Shown in pieces: positions 53,357-61,455 of a stretch of 64,000 nt of DNA (position 1 is the first letter of the stretch; each line of letters begins with the position of its first letter). The DNA is from an uncultured Bacteroidales bacterium (GTDB taxonomy: Bacteria; Bacteroidota; Bacteroidia; Bacteroidales; UBA932): contig CALVAG010000002.1 of the NCBI GenBank assembly GCA_944325445.1, positions 124,001 through 188,000 of the forward strand. The letters are read 5' to 3'. The notes under the pieces are model-generated. The model was given only the letters and a program-made list of their open reading frames with translations. It had not been told where the DNA came from and did no database searches. Position numbers and translations under genes: made by a program.

Positions 53357-54232
53357 TTACTCTCTTTTGATTGGGATATGCGCAGCCTGTTTATACCTTT
53401 TCAGGTTGAGCCGCATCTGTTCATATTCGGAAGGGGCGATAAAACTTTCGGTAAATCTTTCGAAGATATATTTCACTGCCTGTTGTGAGGGGTGTACCAT
53501 ATCTTCTGCATAGAAACGGTAGTCGCGCAGTTCATCCAGCATAATTTCGTATGCAGGAAAGTAACTTACGTTTCCATATCCTTTCCGTTGCAGCCAATCG
53601 ATTGACATTAACAGTGCGGCTTTGCTCAGGTTGTTGCCGTGCGCTCCGTCTTTGAGGTGGCGTATGGGGCTTACAGTGAGAATAAATTCTTTGTCCGGGT
53701 ATCTTGTAATGAAGTTTTCCAAAAGCCGGAATATCTCTTCTGTCTGCAGGAATTCGCGGCGGAACTTCCCGGGGTCTATCTTATGGCAGTTGGAGACGAT
53801 TTTCCCGGTAGGAATGTGGCGGAACACCCATGCCGTGCCCAGAGTCATGATTACGGTATCGGCTTCCTTAAAGAACTGCGCGGCATTTTTGAGCCTTTCG
53901 TTTGCGTTGTCCAGAAAATCCTGCGCTGCCGTACGGGCAAAACGGCTGTGGTGCCAGAAGGAACAGAAGAGAGGGACCGGTGCATTGCGGGGCCCGGTAC
54001 AGATTATATCCTCCTGCATGAAAGGAGAGGGAGAGGAGAGCCTGCTCAGGGAATTTATTACCGAAACTGGATTGTAAAGCGTTCCGAACGGGTTTACGTA
54101 GACGTTGAATCCGTACATCTTCAAAAGATTGCCCACTTCGTCTGCAAAGCAGGAGCCGGCCATTAAGATACCGCTTCGGTATGTGAGCCTCTTTGCGGGC
54201 TCTGCAACAGTTACCTTTGTAATAAGTTCCAT
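53357..54232 (-). CDS. GSCFA domain protein
   Basis: 291 residues. The family signature is the run GSCFADEVGNLL near residue 26, followed by NPFGTLYNPVSV. The fold resembles SGNH/GDSL hydrolases, with Ser in GSCF and a late DMVHPSQQAVKYI (Asp, His) completing a possible catalytic triad. Substrate unknown; may act on acyl or carbohydrate esters. It starts 3 nt after queG and is surely co-transcribed with it. Confidence 0.88.
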   Translation of the reverse strand: MELITKVTVAEPAKRLTYRSGILMAGSCFADEVGNLLKMYGFNVYVNPFGTLYNPVSVINSLSRLSSPSPFMQEDIICTGPRNAPVPLFCSFWHHSRFARTAAQDFLDNANERLKNAAQFFKEADTVIMTLGTAWVFRHIPTGKIVSNCHKIDPGKFRREFLQTEEIFRLLENFITRYPDKEFILTVSPIRHLKDGAHGNNLSKAALLMSIDWLQRKGYGNVSYFPAYEIMLDELRDYRFYAEDMVHPSQQAVKYIFERFTESFIAPSEYEQMRLNLKRYKQAAHIPIKRE

Positions 54233-54235
54233 TCT

Positions 54236-55099
54236 CTATCTTCTCCGTAAATGTGCGGCCGGTATCGCTCCCGGCTGCGGTTTGAATTCGTTCCATCCGT
54301 TACGGTTGCGGCTGTTCCACGGGCAGGCGTTCATGCAGGCATCGCAACCGAAGATCCAGCCCTCTCTCTCCCCTGCCATGCTTCTGTTGAGTCCGATATC
54401 GCTTCCCTTTTTTTCAATCGTAAGGTATGAGATGCACTTCGCGGCATCCAGCCTGTATGGCGAAAGCGCTCCGGTGGGGCAGCTCTCGATACAGCGCCTG
54501 CACTCTCCGCAATGGTTTTTATACTGCGACATGTCGAAAACAGGTTCGAATTCCACATCGGTAATGATTATCCCTATAAAATTCCTTATTCCGGCGCTTC
54601 TGCTTATCAGGAAGTTATTTTTTCCTATAAATCCCAATCCCGCCCTGACGCCCCAGGCTCTTTCCATAATCGGAGCGGTATCTGTGTAGACCCTGCCCCT
54701 TGCCTCCGGGATACGGCTTTTTATATAATTCAGTATTGCCGACAGTTTTTCTTTTATAATCCTGTGGTAATCCTCACCCAATGCATATTGGGCGATTTTG
54801 TAGCGTCCGCAGGTGCCGTTGCCGAAGATTACCTCCTTTTCCGGCGTAGCGGATTCATCTCCATACGGGGCGAGAAATGCGAGAATGCTTTTTGCCCCTT
54901 CGAAGAGCAGGCGAGGATCCTCTCTCTTTTCGCAGTTGCGTTTCAGGTACTCCATCTCTGCAAAGCAGCCCTCCTTCATGGCTGACAGGTAATGTTCGGA
55001 CTCCTCCTCCAACCGGCAGGCTGCGGCAACGCCGCATGCAGCAAATCCCAGACTCTCCGCAAGCCGGGTTATATTTTGATATATGTGGGTTCCAACCAT
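54236..55099 (-). CDS. queG: Epoxyqueuosine reductase
   Basis: 287 residues. Last step of queuosine synthesis on tRNA, reducing epoxyqueuosine. It contains a flavodoxin-like N-terminal part with cobalamin-binding character and two [4Fe-4S] clusters: CGECRRCIESCP and CDACMNACPW. Shorter than the E. coli protein (379), lacking the C-terminal repeat domain, as usual in Bacteroidota. The enzyme needs cobalamin, which links it to the putative cobamide uptake locus at the left of the window. tgt, an earlier step of the pathway, lies 2 kb to the right. Confidence 0.93.
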   Translation of the reverse strand: MVGTHIYQNITRLAESLGFAACGVAAACRLEEESEHYLSAMKEGCFAEMEYLKRNCEKREDPRLLFEGAKSILAFLAPYGDESATPEKEVIFGNGTCGRYKIAQYALGEDYHRIIKEKLSAILNYIKSRIPEARGRVYTDTAPIMERAWGVRAGLGFIGKNNFLISRSAGIRNFIGIIITDVEFEPVFDMSQYKNHCGECRRCIESCPTGALSPYRLDAAKCISYLTIEKKGSDIGLNRSMAGEREGWIFGCDACMNACPWNSRNRNGWNEFKPQPGAIPAAHLRRR

Positions 55100-55110
55100 T
55101 GCAAACTGTA

Positions 55111-55118
55111 CAAAAGTA
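55111..55118 (-). promoter_or_regulatory. -7 element for queG
   Basis: Minus strand 55118-55111 reads TACTTTTG. A start near 55105 would leave a leader of only about 6 nt before ATG 55099. Confidence 0.45.
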
Positions 55119-55130
55119 GCAAAGAATTCT

Positions 55131-55138
55131 TATTTTTG
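55131..55138 (+). promoter_or_regulatory. -7 element for the SDR dehydrogenase gene
   Basis: TATTTTTG matches TAnnTTTG, divergent from the queG element 12 nt away; predicted start near 55144, 40 nt before the ATG. Confidence 0.45.
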
Positions 55139-55183
55139 TAGAGTATAGAGTGATCTCTGACGGGTAATTTAACTGATTGCAAT

Positions 55184-56146
55184 ATGAAACGCATTTTGGT
55201 GGTAGGAGCAGGGGGGCAGATTGGAACGGAGCTGGTCCCATTCCTGCAAAAACATTACGGATATGACAATGTTATAGCGGCCGATTTAAAGCCGGCTGTT
55301 GTAGAGAGGCTTGAACGCACTTCCATAGCGATGACACTGGATGCGTTGAATGAGACGGAATATGCCGATACTGTAAGGCGTTATAAGATAGATGCCATAT
55401 ATAATCTGGCGGCACTTCTTTCCGCTACGGGAGAAAAGAATCCGCAGCTGGCCTGGCAAATAAATATGGGAGCTTTGCTCAACTCGTTGAATATTGCAAA
55501 AGAGTATAATTGCGCTCTGTTTACTCCCAGTTCGATAGGGGCGTTCGGCGATAATACGCCGCATTACAAGACTCCGCAGGATACCATAATGCGTCCCAAT
55601 ACCATGTATGGTGTCTGCAAGGTCTCCGGAGAACTGTTGAGCGATTATTATCACAGCCGTTTCGGGGTGGATACGAGAAGCGTGAGATTTCCGGGAATCA
55701 TTTCGAACGGGGCGATGCCCGGGGGAGGCACGACAGATTATGCCGTCGAGGTTTTCTATCATGCAGTGAAGAGCGGAAAATATACGTGCGAAGTGCCGGA
55801 AAACCGCTATATGGATATGCTTTACATGCCGGACGCGCTGGATGCCATGATTCAGGTCATGGAGGCGGACCCTTCAAGGCTCATTCACAGGAACAGTTTT
55901 AACATAACGGCGATGAGTTTTACTCCCAAACAGCTTTTTGAGCAGATCAGGAAGAGAATACCTGAATTTACGGCAAATTACAACATAGATCCTGTAAAGG
56001 ACCAGATATCTGCATCGTGGCCAGACTGTCTCGATGATTCGTGCGCCCGCAAGGAGTGGGGCTGGAACCCGAAATGGGGCATGTACGAGATGGTAGACGA
56101 CATGCTTAAGGTATGTCGCGAAAAACTTGCGCGCGGCGAGTTTTAG
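55184..56146 (+). CDS. SDR-type NAD-dependent dehydrogenase, L-threonine 3-dehydrogenase-like
   Basis: 320 residues. Rossmann motif GAGGQIG at residues 8-14 and the extended SDR active site: Ser in TPSSIGAFG and Tyr/Lys in TMYGVCKVSGE. Further runs, RSVRFPGIISNGAMPGGGTT and YAVEVFYHAV, are typical of the short-chain L-threonine dehydrogenases known from several Bacteroidota and Proteobacteria, which turn threonine to 2-amino-3-ketobutyrate. A 2-amino-3-ketobutyrate ligase (kbl) is not adjacent. The exact substrate should be regarded as likely, not proven. Confidence 0.82.
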   Translation: MKRILVVGAGGQIGTELVPFLQKHYGYDNVIAADLKPAVVERLERTSIAMTLDALNETEYADTVRRYKIDAIYNLAALLSATGEKNPQLAWQINMGALLNSLNIAKEYNCALFTPSSIGAFGDNTPHYKTPQDTIMRPNTMYGVCKVSGELLSDYYHSRFGVDTRSVRFPGIISNGAMPGGGTTDYAVEVFYHAVKSGKYTCEVPENRYMDMLYMPDALDAMIQVMEADPSRLIHRNSFNITAMSFTPKQLFEQIRKRIPEFTANYNIDPVKDQISASWPDCLDDSCARKEWGWNPKWGMYEMVDDMLKVCREKLARGEF

Positions 56147-56156
56147 ACTGCATTGC

Positions 56157-57251
56157 TTATTTCGGAGCTATCCTGTAAAGGAACAGTGCTATGAACATGT
56201 AGAGGATGTTCGGTATCCACAGTGCCAGACCTGGCGGCAGGGCTCCCGTGTAGACGAACATCTGGCTGAACCGCATAAAGAGGATATATGAAAAACTGAG
56301 TGCGATACCTATGCCGATATTCATCCCTATGCCTCCGCGCCGTTTCTTTGAGGAGAGCGAAACGCCTATCAGGGTAAGTACAAAGGCCGAGAAGGGCATG
56401 GCGAAGCGGGTATGTTTTTCGATTTGGGCGTACATTACCATTTTGTCGCCACGCATCTGCTGTGTCTGGATCAAATCGTTTAACTGAAAGAAATTAAGCT
56501 CTTCCACCACATTCTTTTTTCGCATGAAATCGTCTACCGTTATAACGATGGATGTGTCGAGCGTACGGCCGCTGCTTAAAATCTCGGTATTGTTTACATA
56601 TTTGCGAAGATGGTAATTGCGCAGCCGCCAGCAATTTTTTGTCGAATCCCACGCTGCGCTCTCGGCGCTGAGTTTGGAAACCATTTTGTGGTCTTTGATG
56701 GTTTCGAGCGTAAATCTGTATGCGGTCTTGTTCCATACACTGAAAGATTCCACATATAAAAAATTGCCCGGCGACATCTGGTAGTGCATGTCGCGGTTTG
56801 TATTTTCGAATTTCGTCTTTATATATTTGGACTGGAAAGCCTGCCTTCCCTTATTGGCCGGCGGAATTATAAAAAGATTCAGGACAAGGCTGAATATGGC
56901 GATTACTGCGGCTGAAATAAAATAGGGGTACATCAGCCGCTTGAAACTTATTCCTCCTGCAAGAATCGCCACAATCTCACTGTTTGCAGCCAGCTTGGAT
57001 GTAAAGAAAATTACGGTTATAAATACGAACATCGGGCTGAACATGTTTACGAACTTGGGTATGAAGTTTCCGTAATAGTTGAGCGCGATCTCCTTGAAAG
57101 GAGCGTGATTGTCTACAAAATCGTCTATATGTTCGCTTATGTCGAATATTATTACTATAACGATAATCAGCAACAGGGCAAAGAAGAAGGTCCCTATGAA
57201 CTTTCTTATGATATATCTGTCGAGTATCGTTATTTTAAAATTGTAATCCAT
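56157..57251 (-). CDS. lptG: LptF/LptG-family lipopolysaccharide export permease
   Basis: 364 residues. Six membrane segments (two near the N-terminus, one near 100, three at the C-terminus) enclose a periplasmic beta-jellyroll (about 130-270). Conserved: LDRYIIRKFIGTFFFALLL at the start and SSKKRRGGIGMNIGIGIALS before the last helices. With LptF and LptB it pulls lipopolysaccharide from the inner membrane. The start overlaps the tgt stop by 1 nt. Assignment as LptG rather than LptF rests on length; the other permease gene is at 62411. Confidence 0.88.
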   Translation of the reverse strand: MDYNFKITILDRYIIRKFIGTFFFALLLIIVIVIIFDISEHIDDFVDNHAPFKEIALNYYGNFIPKFVNMFSPMFVFITVIFFTSKLAANSEIVAILAGGISFKRLMYPYFISAAVIAIFSLVLNLFIIPPANKGRQAFQSKYIKTKFENTNRDMHYQMSPGNFLYVESFSVWNKTAYRFTLETIKDHKMVSKLSAESAAWDSTKNCWRLRNYHLRKYVNNTEILSSGRTLDTSIVITVDDFMRKKNVVEELNFFQLNDLIQTQQMRGDKMVMYAQIEKHTRFAMPFSAFVLTLIGVSLSSKKRRGGIGMNIGIGIALSFSYILFMRFSQMFVYTGALPPGLALWIPNILYMFIALFLYRIAPK

Positions 57252-58381
57252 TACAACTTAGTCTCCAGGTCTTTTACTGTTTTCTCTTTCCAAGTGAAGA
57301 AATCTCCGGCCTCTATATGGAAGCGGGCCTGCCTTACCAGTTCCAGATAGAATGCGAGATTGTGTTCGCTCGCTATCTGTGCCGCCAGCATTTCACCGGC
57401 TATGAACTGGTGTCTCAAATAGGCTTTGCTATAGGTTTTATCGACAAAAGATGTGCCGTCGGGGTCTATGGGAGAAAAGTCGTCCGCCCATTTCCTGTTT
57501 TTGATATTTATCATTCCCTTCCATGTAAAAAGCATGCCGTTGCGGCCGTTTCTTGTCGGCATGACACAGTCGAACATGTCTACTCCGCGGGCTATCCCCT
57601 CCAGTATGTTTGCCGGAGTCCCCACTCCCATAAGGTAACGGGGTTTCTCTTTAGGCAGAAGCGGGTCTACCACTTCAAGCATCTCATACATCTTTTCGGT
57701 CGGTTCTCCTACCGAAAGTCCGCCTATGGCGTATCCGTCTGCATCGAATTTTACTGCATGCTCGGCTGCCATTCTTCTTAAATCGGGATATACGCATCCC
57801 TGGACTATGGGAAAATATGATTGGCTATAGCCGTAAAGGGGATCGCTCTCCTTAAAGTGGTGGTATCCTCTTTCAAGCCATTTCATGGTGAGTTCCAATG
57901 ATTTGAGTGCATATTTGCGGTCTGCGTCTCCTGGAGTGCATTCGTCCAGGGCCATAATGATGTCGGCTCCTATGATTCTTTGGGTATCTACGTTGTTCTC
58001 AGGTGTAAACAGATGTTTGGAACCGTCTATGTGGGAGCGGAAAGTACAGCCTTCCTCTGTGAGCTTTCTTTTTTCGGCAAGTGAGAAAACCTGGAATCCT
58101 CCGCTGTCTGTAAGGATAGGCCTCTCCCATGAGATGAATTTATGCAGCCCGCCGGCTTTTCTTAATATTTCCAACCCGGGGCGGAGATAGAGATGATATG
58201 TGTTTCCCAAAATAATCCGGGCTCCGATATCTTCTTTTAAATCTCTGTGGTATACTCCCTTTACCGAACCCACAGTCCCTACCGGCATGAAAATCGGGGT
58301 CGGGATTGTACCGTGGTCTGTATGGAGCATGCCGCACCTTGCGGAAGAGTTGTTATCCTGTGCAACTTTTTCAAAAATCAT
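57251..58381 (-). CDS. tgt: Queuine tRNA-ribosyltransferase
   Basis: 376 residues. Swaps guanine 34 for preQ1 in GUN tRNAs. Active-site regions are present: LTDSGGFQVFSL (Asp), IIMALDECTPGD, GGLSVGEPTEKM, and RGVDMFDCVMPTRNGRNG (nucleophile Asp). The zinc motif CxCxxC expected about 30 residues later is missing; the corresponding stretch is DPDGTSFVDKTYSKAYLRH, with only the later His kept. This seems to be the Bacteroidota form. Co-transcribed with the LptG-like gene. Confidence 0.95.
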   Translation of the reverse strand: MIFEKVAQDNNSSARCGMLHTDHGTIPTPIFMPVGTVGSVKGVYHRDLKEDIGARIILGNTYHLYLRPGLEILRKAGGLHKFISWERPILTDSGGFQVFSLAEKRKLTEEGCTFRSHIDGSKHLFTPENNVDTQRIIGADIIMALDECTPGDADRKYALKSLELTMKWLERGYHHFKESDPLYGYSQSYFPIVQGCVYPDLRRMAAEHAVKFDADGYAIGGLSVGEPTEKMYEMLEVVDPLLPKEKPRYLMGVGTPANILEGIARGVDMFDCVMPTRNGRNGMLFTWKGMINIKNRKWADDFSPIDPDGTSFVDKTYSKAYLRHQFIAGEMLAAQIASEHNLAFYLELVRQARFHIEAGDFFTWKEKTVKDLETKL

Positions 58382-58400
58382 TTTTCTCCTTGCTTGCGGG

Positions 58401-58408
58401 CAAAAATA
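58401..58408 (-). promoter_or_regulatory. -7 element for tgt
   Basis: Minus strand 58408-58401 reads TATTTTTG; predicted start near 58395, about 14 nt before the tgt ATG at 58381. No clear -33 element. Confidence 0.4.
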
Positions 58409-58470
58409 GTAAAAATTACTTTATATCTCCGTTTCGCATTCAAATTGTTTCAAGGTCTGCCTCTTTTATG

Positions 58471-58478
58471 TATCTTTG
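58471..58478 (+). promoter_or_regulatory. -7 element directly at the bifunctional nuclease start
   Basis: TATCTTTG, with TTTC at 58448-58451 19 nt upstream as a near-match -33 box. The predicted transcription start (58483-58485) coincides with ATG 58484, so the message may be leaderless. Confidence 0.5.
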
Positions 58479-58483
58479 CGTGG

Positions 58484-59059
58484 ATGAAACGGATAAGATT
58501 GGATATAGGGGCTCTTACAGCCTCCCCAAAGGAGGGCGGGAAGTTTCTCTTTTTCCTTTATAAAGAGAATATGGACAGGTGTTTGCCGATTTCCCTTACT
58601 CCGCCTCAGATGCATTCTGTCTTATCGGTGTTCAAAGCTGGAAATACCCGGAATTTGCCTGTTCACTCTACTGTCAAAAACATATTGGAGCACTATGGCG
58701 TGGAGTTGCTGGAGGTTGTAGTGGCGAGGAATGAGGAGGCCGGGAATTTCTTTTCGGAGTTGTTGCTTTTCGATGGAGAGAGGGAGTTCAGGCAGGCTGC
58801 GGATTTTATAGACGGGATAATTTTTGCCAGGCTGTTCGGCGCTCCGATTTATATAGACGAGGAGCTGATGGCAAGGTATTCGGTAGGGATGGACAAATAT
58901 TCGCAGCAGACCCTCGATTCGGAGGAACTTTTAAAAAAGCTCGACAGCGCTTTGCAGGAGGCGATAGGCAGTGAGGAGTATGAGAGGGCGGAGAGTATAA
59001 AAAAAAGGATAGACGAGATAAAAAAAGGAAAGAATTCAGAAAACAGATATGATGAATAG
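58484..59059 (+). CDS. Bifunctional nuclease (BFN) domain protein with UVR motif
   Basis: About 191 residues. The BFN domain (about 1-135) begins RLDIGALTASPKEGGKFLFF and includes LPISLTPPQMHSVLSVFKAG; the family was named for a plant nuclease acting on DNA and RNA, but the bacterial role is unclear. A UvrB/UvrC-type motif (LQEAIGSEEYERAESIKKRI) closes the protein. The frame is open upstream to ATG 58247 but that part is antisense to tgt and does not match the family; ATG 58484 is the first residue before the domain. The last 11 nt overlap the nucleoside transporter gene. Confidence 0.88.
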   Translation: MKRIRLDIGALTASPKEGGKFLFFLYKENMDRCLPISLTPPQMHSVLSVFKAGNTRNLPVHSTVKNILEHYGVELLEVVVARNEEAGNFFSELLLFDGEREFRQAADFIDGIIFARLFGAPIYIDEELMARYSVGMDKYSQQTLDSEELLKKLDSALQEAIGSEEYERAESIKKRIDEIKKGKNSENRYDE

Positions 59060-60569
59060 ATTTTTAGTTACACTTGTGGCGCTCTTTGTTTCGGGCGCAC
59101 TTTTTGCCGCACAGCCAGACAACTCTGCGCAAGTCGCGGTGGCCGACAGCATGGCTTTGTTGCAGCCTGAGGCTGGAGCGGGCCTCGTTGGGGAGACTGC
59201 TGCAGCGTTGGACGCTGCTTCCGCTGCGCCTGCCGAGAACCCTTATAAGGCAATCCTGAGCGAAAAACATTTCGAATTCAATATTATCTCTATTCTCCGG
59301 GGACTGGTAGGGATGGCTGTCATAATTTTTATAGCGTGGCTGTTCAGTACGGACCGCAGAAAGGTGCAATGGGGAACGGTATTCAAAGCGCTTGCGCTTC
59401 AATTCATAATAGGAGTCTCCGTATTGATGTTTCCGGCGGTTCAGGTCGTCTTCGAGTTTTTGGGAAAATGTTTCGTGGCGGTGCTGGACTGGACGAAGGC
59501 CGGCAGCAACTTCCTCTTCGGAAGCCTTATGGATATGGATAAATTCGGCTATATATTCGTATTGCAGATATTGCCTACAATAATCTTCTTTTCTGCCCTT
59601 ACAAGCCTCTTTTTCTATTTGGGCATCCTGCAGAAAGTGGTTTATGCAATGGGGTGGTGTCTTACAAAGCTCATGCGTCTTTCCGGTGCAGAATCCCTTT
59701 CCTGTGCCGGCAACATATTCCTGGGACAGACCGAAGCCCCTTTGATGGTAAAGGCATATATTCCGCAGATGACCCGTTCCGAACTGATGCTCGTCATGAC
59801 GGCCGGAATGGCGACCATGGCAGGCGGCGTGCTTGCTGCCTATATCGGAATGCTGGGCGGCGGCGACAAGCTTATGGAGATAGAATTTGCAAAACATCTT
59901 CTTTCCGCCTCCGTAATGGCGGCTCCCGGAGCTATTGCAATTTCAAAAGTTATAAAACCGCAGACCGAGGAGGTAGATAATTCCGTCGAGGTTTCATCGG
60001 AAAAGATAGGAAAGAATGTTCTGGATGCCATTTCCAACGGAACCACGGACGGTCTTAAGCTTGCAGCCAACGTAGGTGCAATGCTTCTTGTCTTTTATGC
60101 CCTTATAGCGGGATTCAACTTTATCTTCGGGAAAATCGGGGATATTACCGGTCTTGATAATGTCATAGCGGAGGCTACCGACGGACGTTATTCTAATATC
60201 TCCCTTGAATTCCTTCTCTCCTACATTTTCTATCCCGTGATATGGCTTACCGGTATAGATGGAGCGGACCTTCCTTTGGTCGGGCGTCTTTTGGGAGAAA
60301 AACTTATCCTTACCGAGTTCGTAGGGTATCAAAGTCTGGCAACCATGATTCAGACAGGAGCATTCGCTTCCGCAAAATCCGTTATCATGGCAACCTATAT
60401 CCTTTGCGGTTTTGCCAACTTCGCTTCCGTAGGAATCCAGATAGGAGGTATCGGCGGGCTTGCACCCAAAAAACGCTATATCCTTTCGGAGTACGGTTTC
60501 AGGGCTTTGCTGGGTGCTTCGCTGGTGGCGTTGATGTCGGCGGCTATTATGGGAATGTTCCTGGTATAG
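59049..60569 (+). CDS. Concentrative nucleoside transporter, NupC family
   Basis: 506 residues. After an N-terminal signal-like segment and an Ala-rich linker (residues about 1-70) come the standard CNT parts: an N-terminal bundle, NIFLGQTEAPLMVKAYIPQM (binding site), MTAGMATMAGGVLAAYIGML, and the C-terminal ALMSAAIMGMF. Imports nucleosides with sodium or protons across the inner membrane. Translation overlaps the upstream BFN gene by 11 nt. The stop codon TAG at 60567 lies at the edge of an inverted repeat element. Confidence 0.92.
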   Translation: MMNRFLVTLVALFVSGALFAAQPDNSAQVAVADSMALLQPEAGAGLVGETAAALDAASAAPAENPYKAILSEKHFEFNIISILRGLVGMAVIIFIAWLFSTDRRKVQWGTVFKALALQFIIGVSVLMFPAVQVVFEFLGKCFVAVLDWTKAGSNFLFGSLMDMDKFGYIFVLQILPTIIFFSALTSLFFYLGILQKVVYAMGWCLTKLMRLSGAESLSCAGNIFLGQTEAPLMVKAYIPQMTRSELMLVMTAGMATMAGGVLAAYIGMLGGGDKLMEIEFAKHLLSASVMAAPGAIAISKVIKPQTEEVDNSVEVSSEKIGKNVLDAISNGTTDGLKLAANVGAMLLVFYALIAGFNFIFGKIGDITGLDNVIAEATDGRYSNISLEFLLSYIFYPVIWLTGIDGADLPLVGRLLGEKLILTEFVGYQSLATMIQTGAFASAKSVIMATYILCGFANFASVGIQIGGIGGLAPKKRYILSEYGFRALLGASLVALMSAAIMGMFLV

Positions 60570-60691
60570 TGATGCATTATAATGGCAAATTGCGGCGTTG
60601 TCTGCGGCATCATAGCTCGGTCACGTACCAAGTACGCTCCTTCGCTCTGAGCCTTGACGGCCTTGCACTTCACTCATTATAATGCATCACT
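60568..60691. repeat. Imperfect palindromic intergenic element with 17-bp terminal inverted repeats
   Basis: The 17-bp arms AGTGATGCATTATAATG (60568-60584) and CATTATAATGCATCACT (60675-60691) are exact reverse complements. Between them lie a second near-palindrome around GTACCAAGTAC (60625-60640 region) and stretches that also mirror each other imperfectly. There is no open reading frame for a transposase and no T run. It looks like a REP- or MITE-like unit. Confidence 0.7.
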
Positions 60692-60806
60692 GGAGAGGCC
60701 TTCTGCAGCGGCAGACGATGCCTTGTATTTTACTCGCCATAATGCTATACCGGTGCGCAGGCGTGATTGGCGGTGTGCTGCTTCGCTCTGAGCCTTGACG
60801 GCCTTG
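60641..60806. repeat. Direct repeat pair, 25 bp
   Basis: The 25 bases at 60641-60665 (TTCGCTCTGAGCCTTGACGG and 5 more) recur exactly at 60782-60806. Between them, 60692-60750 reads like a diverged copy of the element's outer part (GCCATAATGC). The second copy ends at the thiN stop codon, so the whole 237-nt space between nupC and thiN is filled by repeats. Confidence 0.75.
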
Positions 60807-61451
60807 TCATTTGCGGCTCTCCTTATAATTCCTGAAGATAAGTGCGATCGCGGGATGGTTGAACTCCAGACGTACATCTTCTGCCAGAGCCTCATTCAGC
60901 GTAGCTTTCCACCACAGGTCGAAGACGACATTGTCTGTAGGATACTTCAGCCCTGAAGACTTTATCTGAACTGTCTGGTCGAAAGCAAAAATTGAGAGTC
61001 GTTCCCCTGCCGTGCATTTAATCGAGGCGGTGCCGAAAATCGGGAAAAACACACCGTAATCGGTAACCATCTCCACATTCCTGAAAGTCTTGGCATACTC
61101 GGCCACAAGAGAGATATTGCCGAGGGTGTGGTCCTCCCGCAGTCCGGTCGCACCGAGAATGGAAATCTTTTCCGGGCTTAAAGTCATTGCAAGACGGAAC
61201 GCCTTTGTCATGTCGTTGTGCTCCTGCTCGCTCTCCTTGTGTATGATATCTTTGTATTTAATCTGGTTTTCAGGACTCATGCTGTCCATGTCTCCGGCGA
61301 TGAAGTCGCAGCGCAGGCTGCTGCAGTTCTTTTCCAGCTTAAGTACGGCATTGTCGCAGCAGATTATTTTATCCGCCTTGCGGAGCACCTCCAGCGGGTA
61401 TGGGTGCGTCGGGAAAGCACCGTCTGCAACGATTACGATATGCCCTGCCAT
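60807..61451 (-). CDS. Thiamine pyrophosphokinase
   Basis: 214 residues. Turns thiamine into the cofactor thiamine diphosphate. The catalytic-region runs are FIAGDMDSMSPENQ, QEHNDMTKAFRLA and GATGLREDHTLGN; FGTASIKCTAGERLSIFAF belongs to the thiamine-binding C-terminal part. It starts 4 nt after the fmt stop and is probably co-transcribed with fmt and the permease gene upstream. No TPP riboswitch is seen ahead of it. Confidence 0.92.
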   Translation of the reverse strand: MAGHIVIVADGAFPTHPYPLEVLRKADKIICCDNAVLKLEKNCSSLRCDFIAGDMDSMSPENQIKYKDIIHKESEQEHNDMTKAFRLAMTLSPEKISILGATGLREDHTLGNISLVAEYAKTFRNVEMVTDYGVFFPIFGTASIKCTAGERLSIFAFDQTVQIKSSGLKYPTDNVVFDLWWKATLNEALAEDVRLEFNHPAIALIFRNYKESRK

Positions 61452-61455
61452 AGCC

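Noticed and set aside
58247..58483. N-terminal extension of the bifunctional nuclease gene
   Set aside because: It is antisense to tgt, and a promoter -7 element lies within it just before ATG 58484.
60242..60682. Plus-strand open frame running from the end of nupC into the repeat region
   Set aside because: Out of frame with the transporter, Arg/Tyr-rich, and it ends inside a palindromic repeat.
60568..60691. Palindrome as an intrinsic terminator of nupC
   Set aside because: The arms are 90 nt apart and no T run follows; a repeat element explains it better.
60568..60806. CRISPR array
   Set aside because: Only two direct repeat copies, 116 nt apart, with repeat-like rather than unique spacer content and no cas genes.
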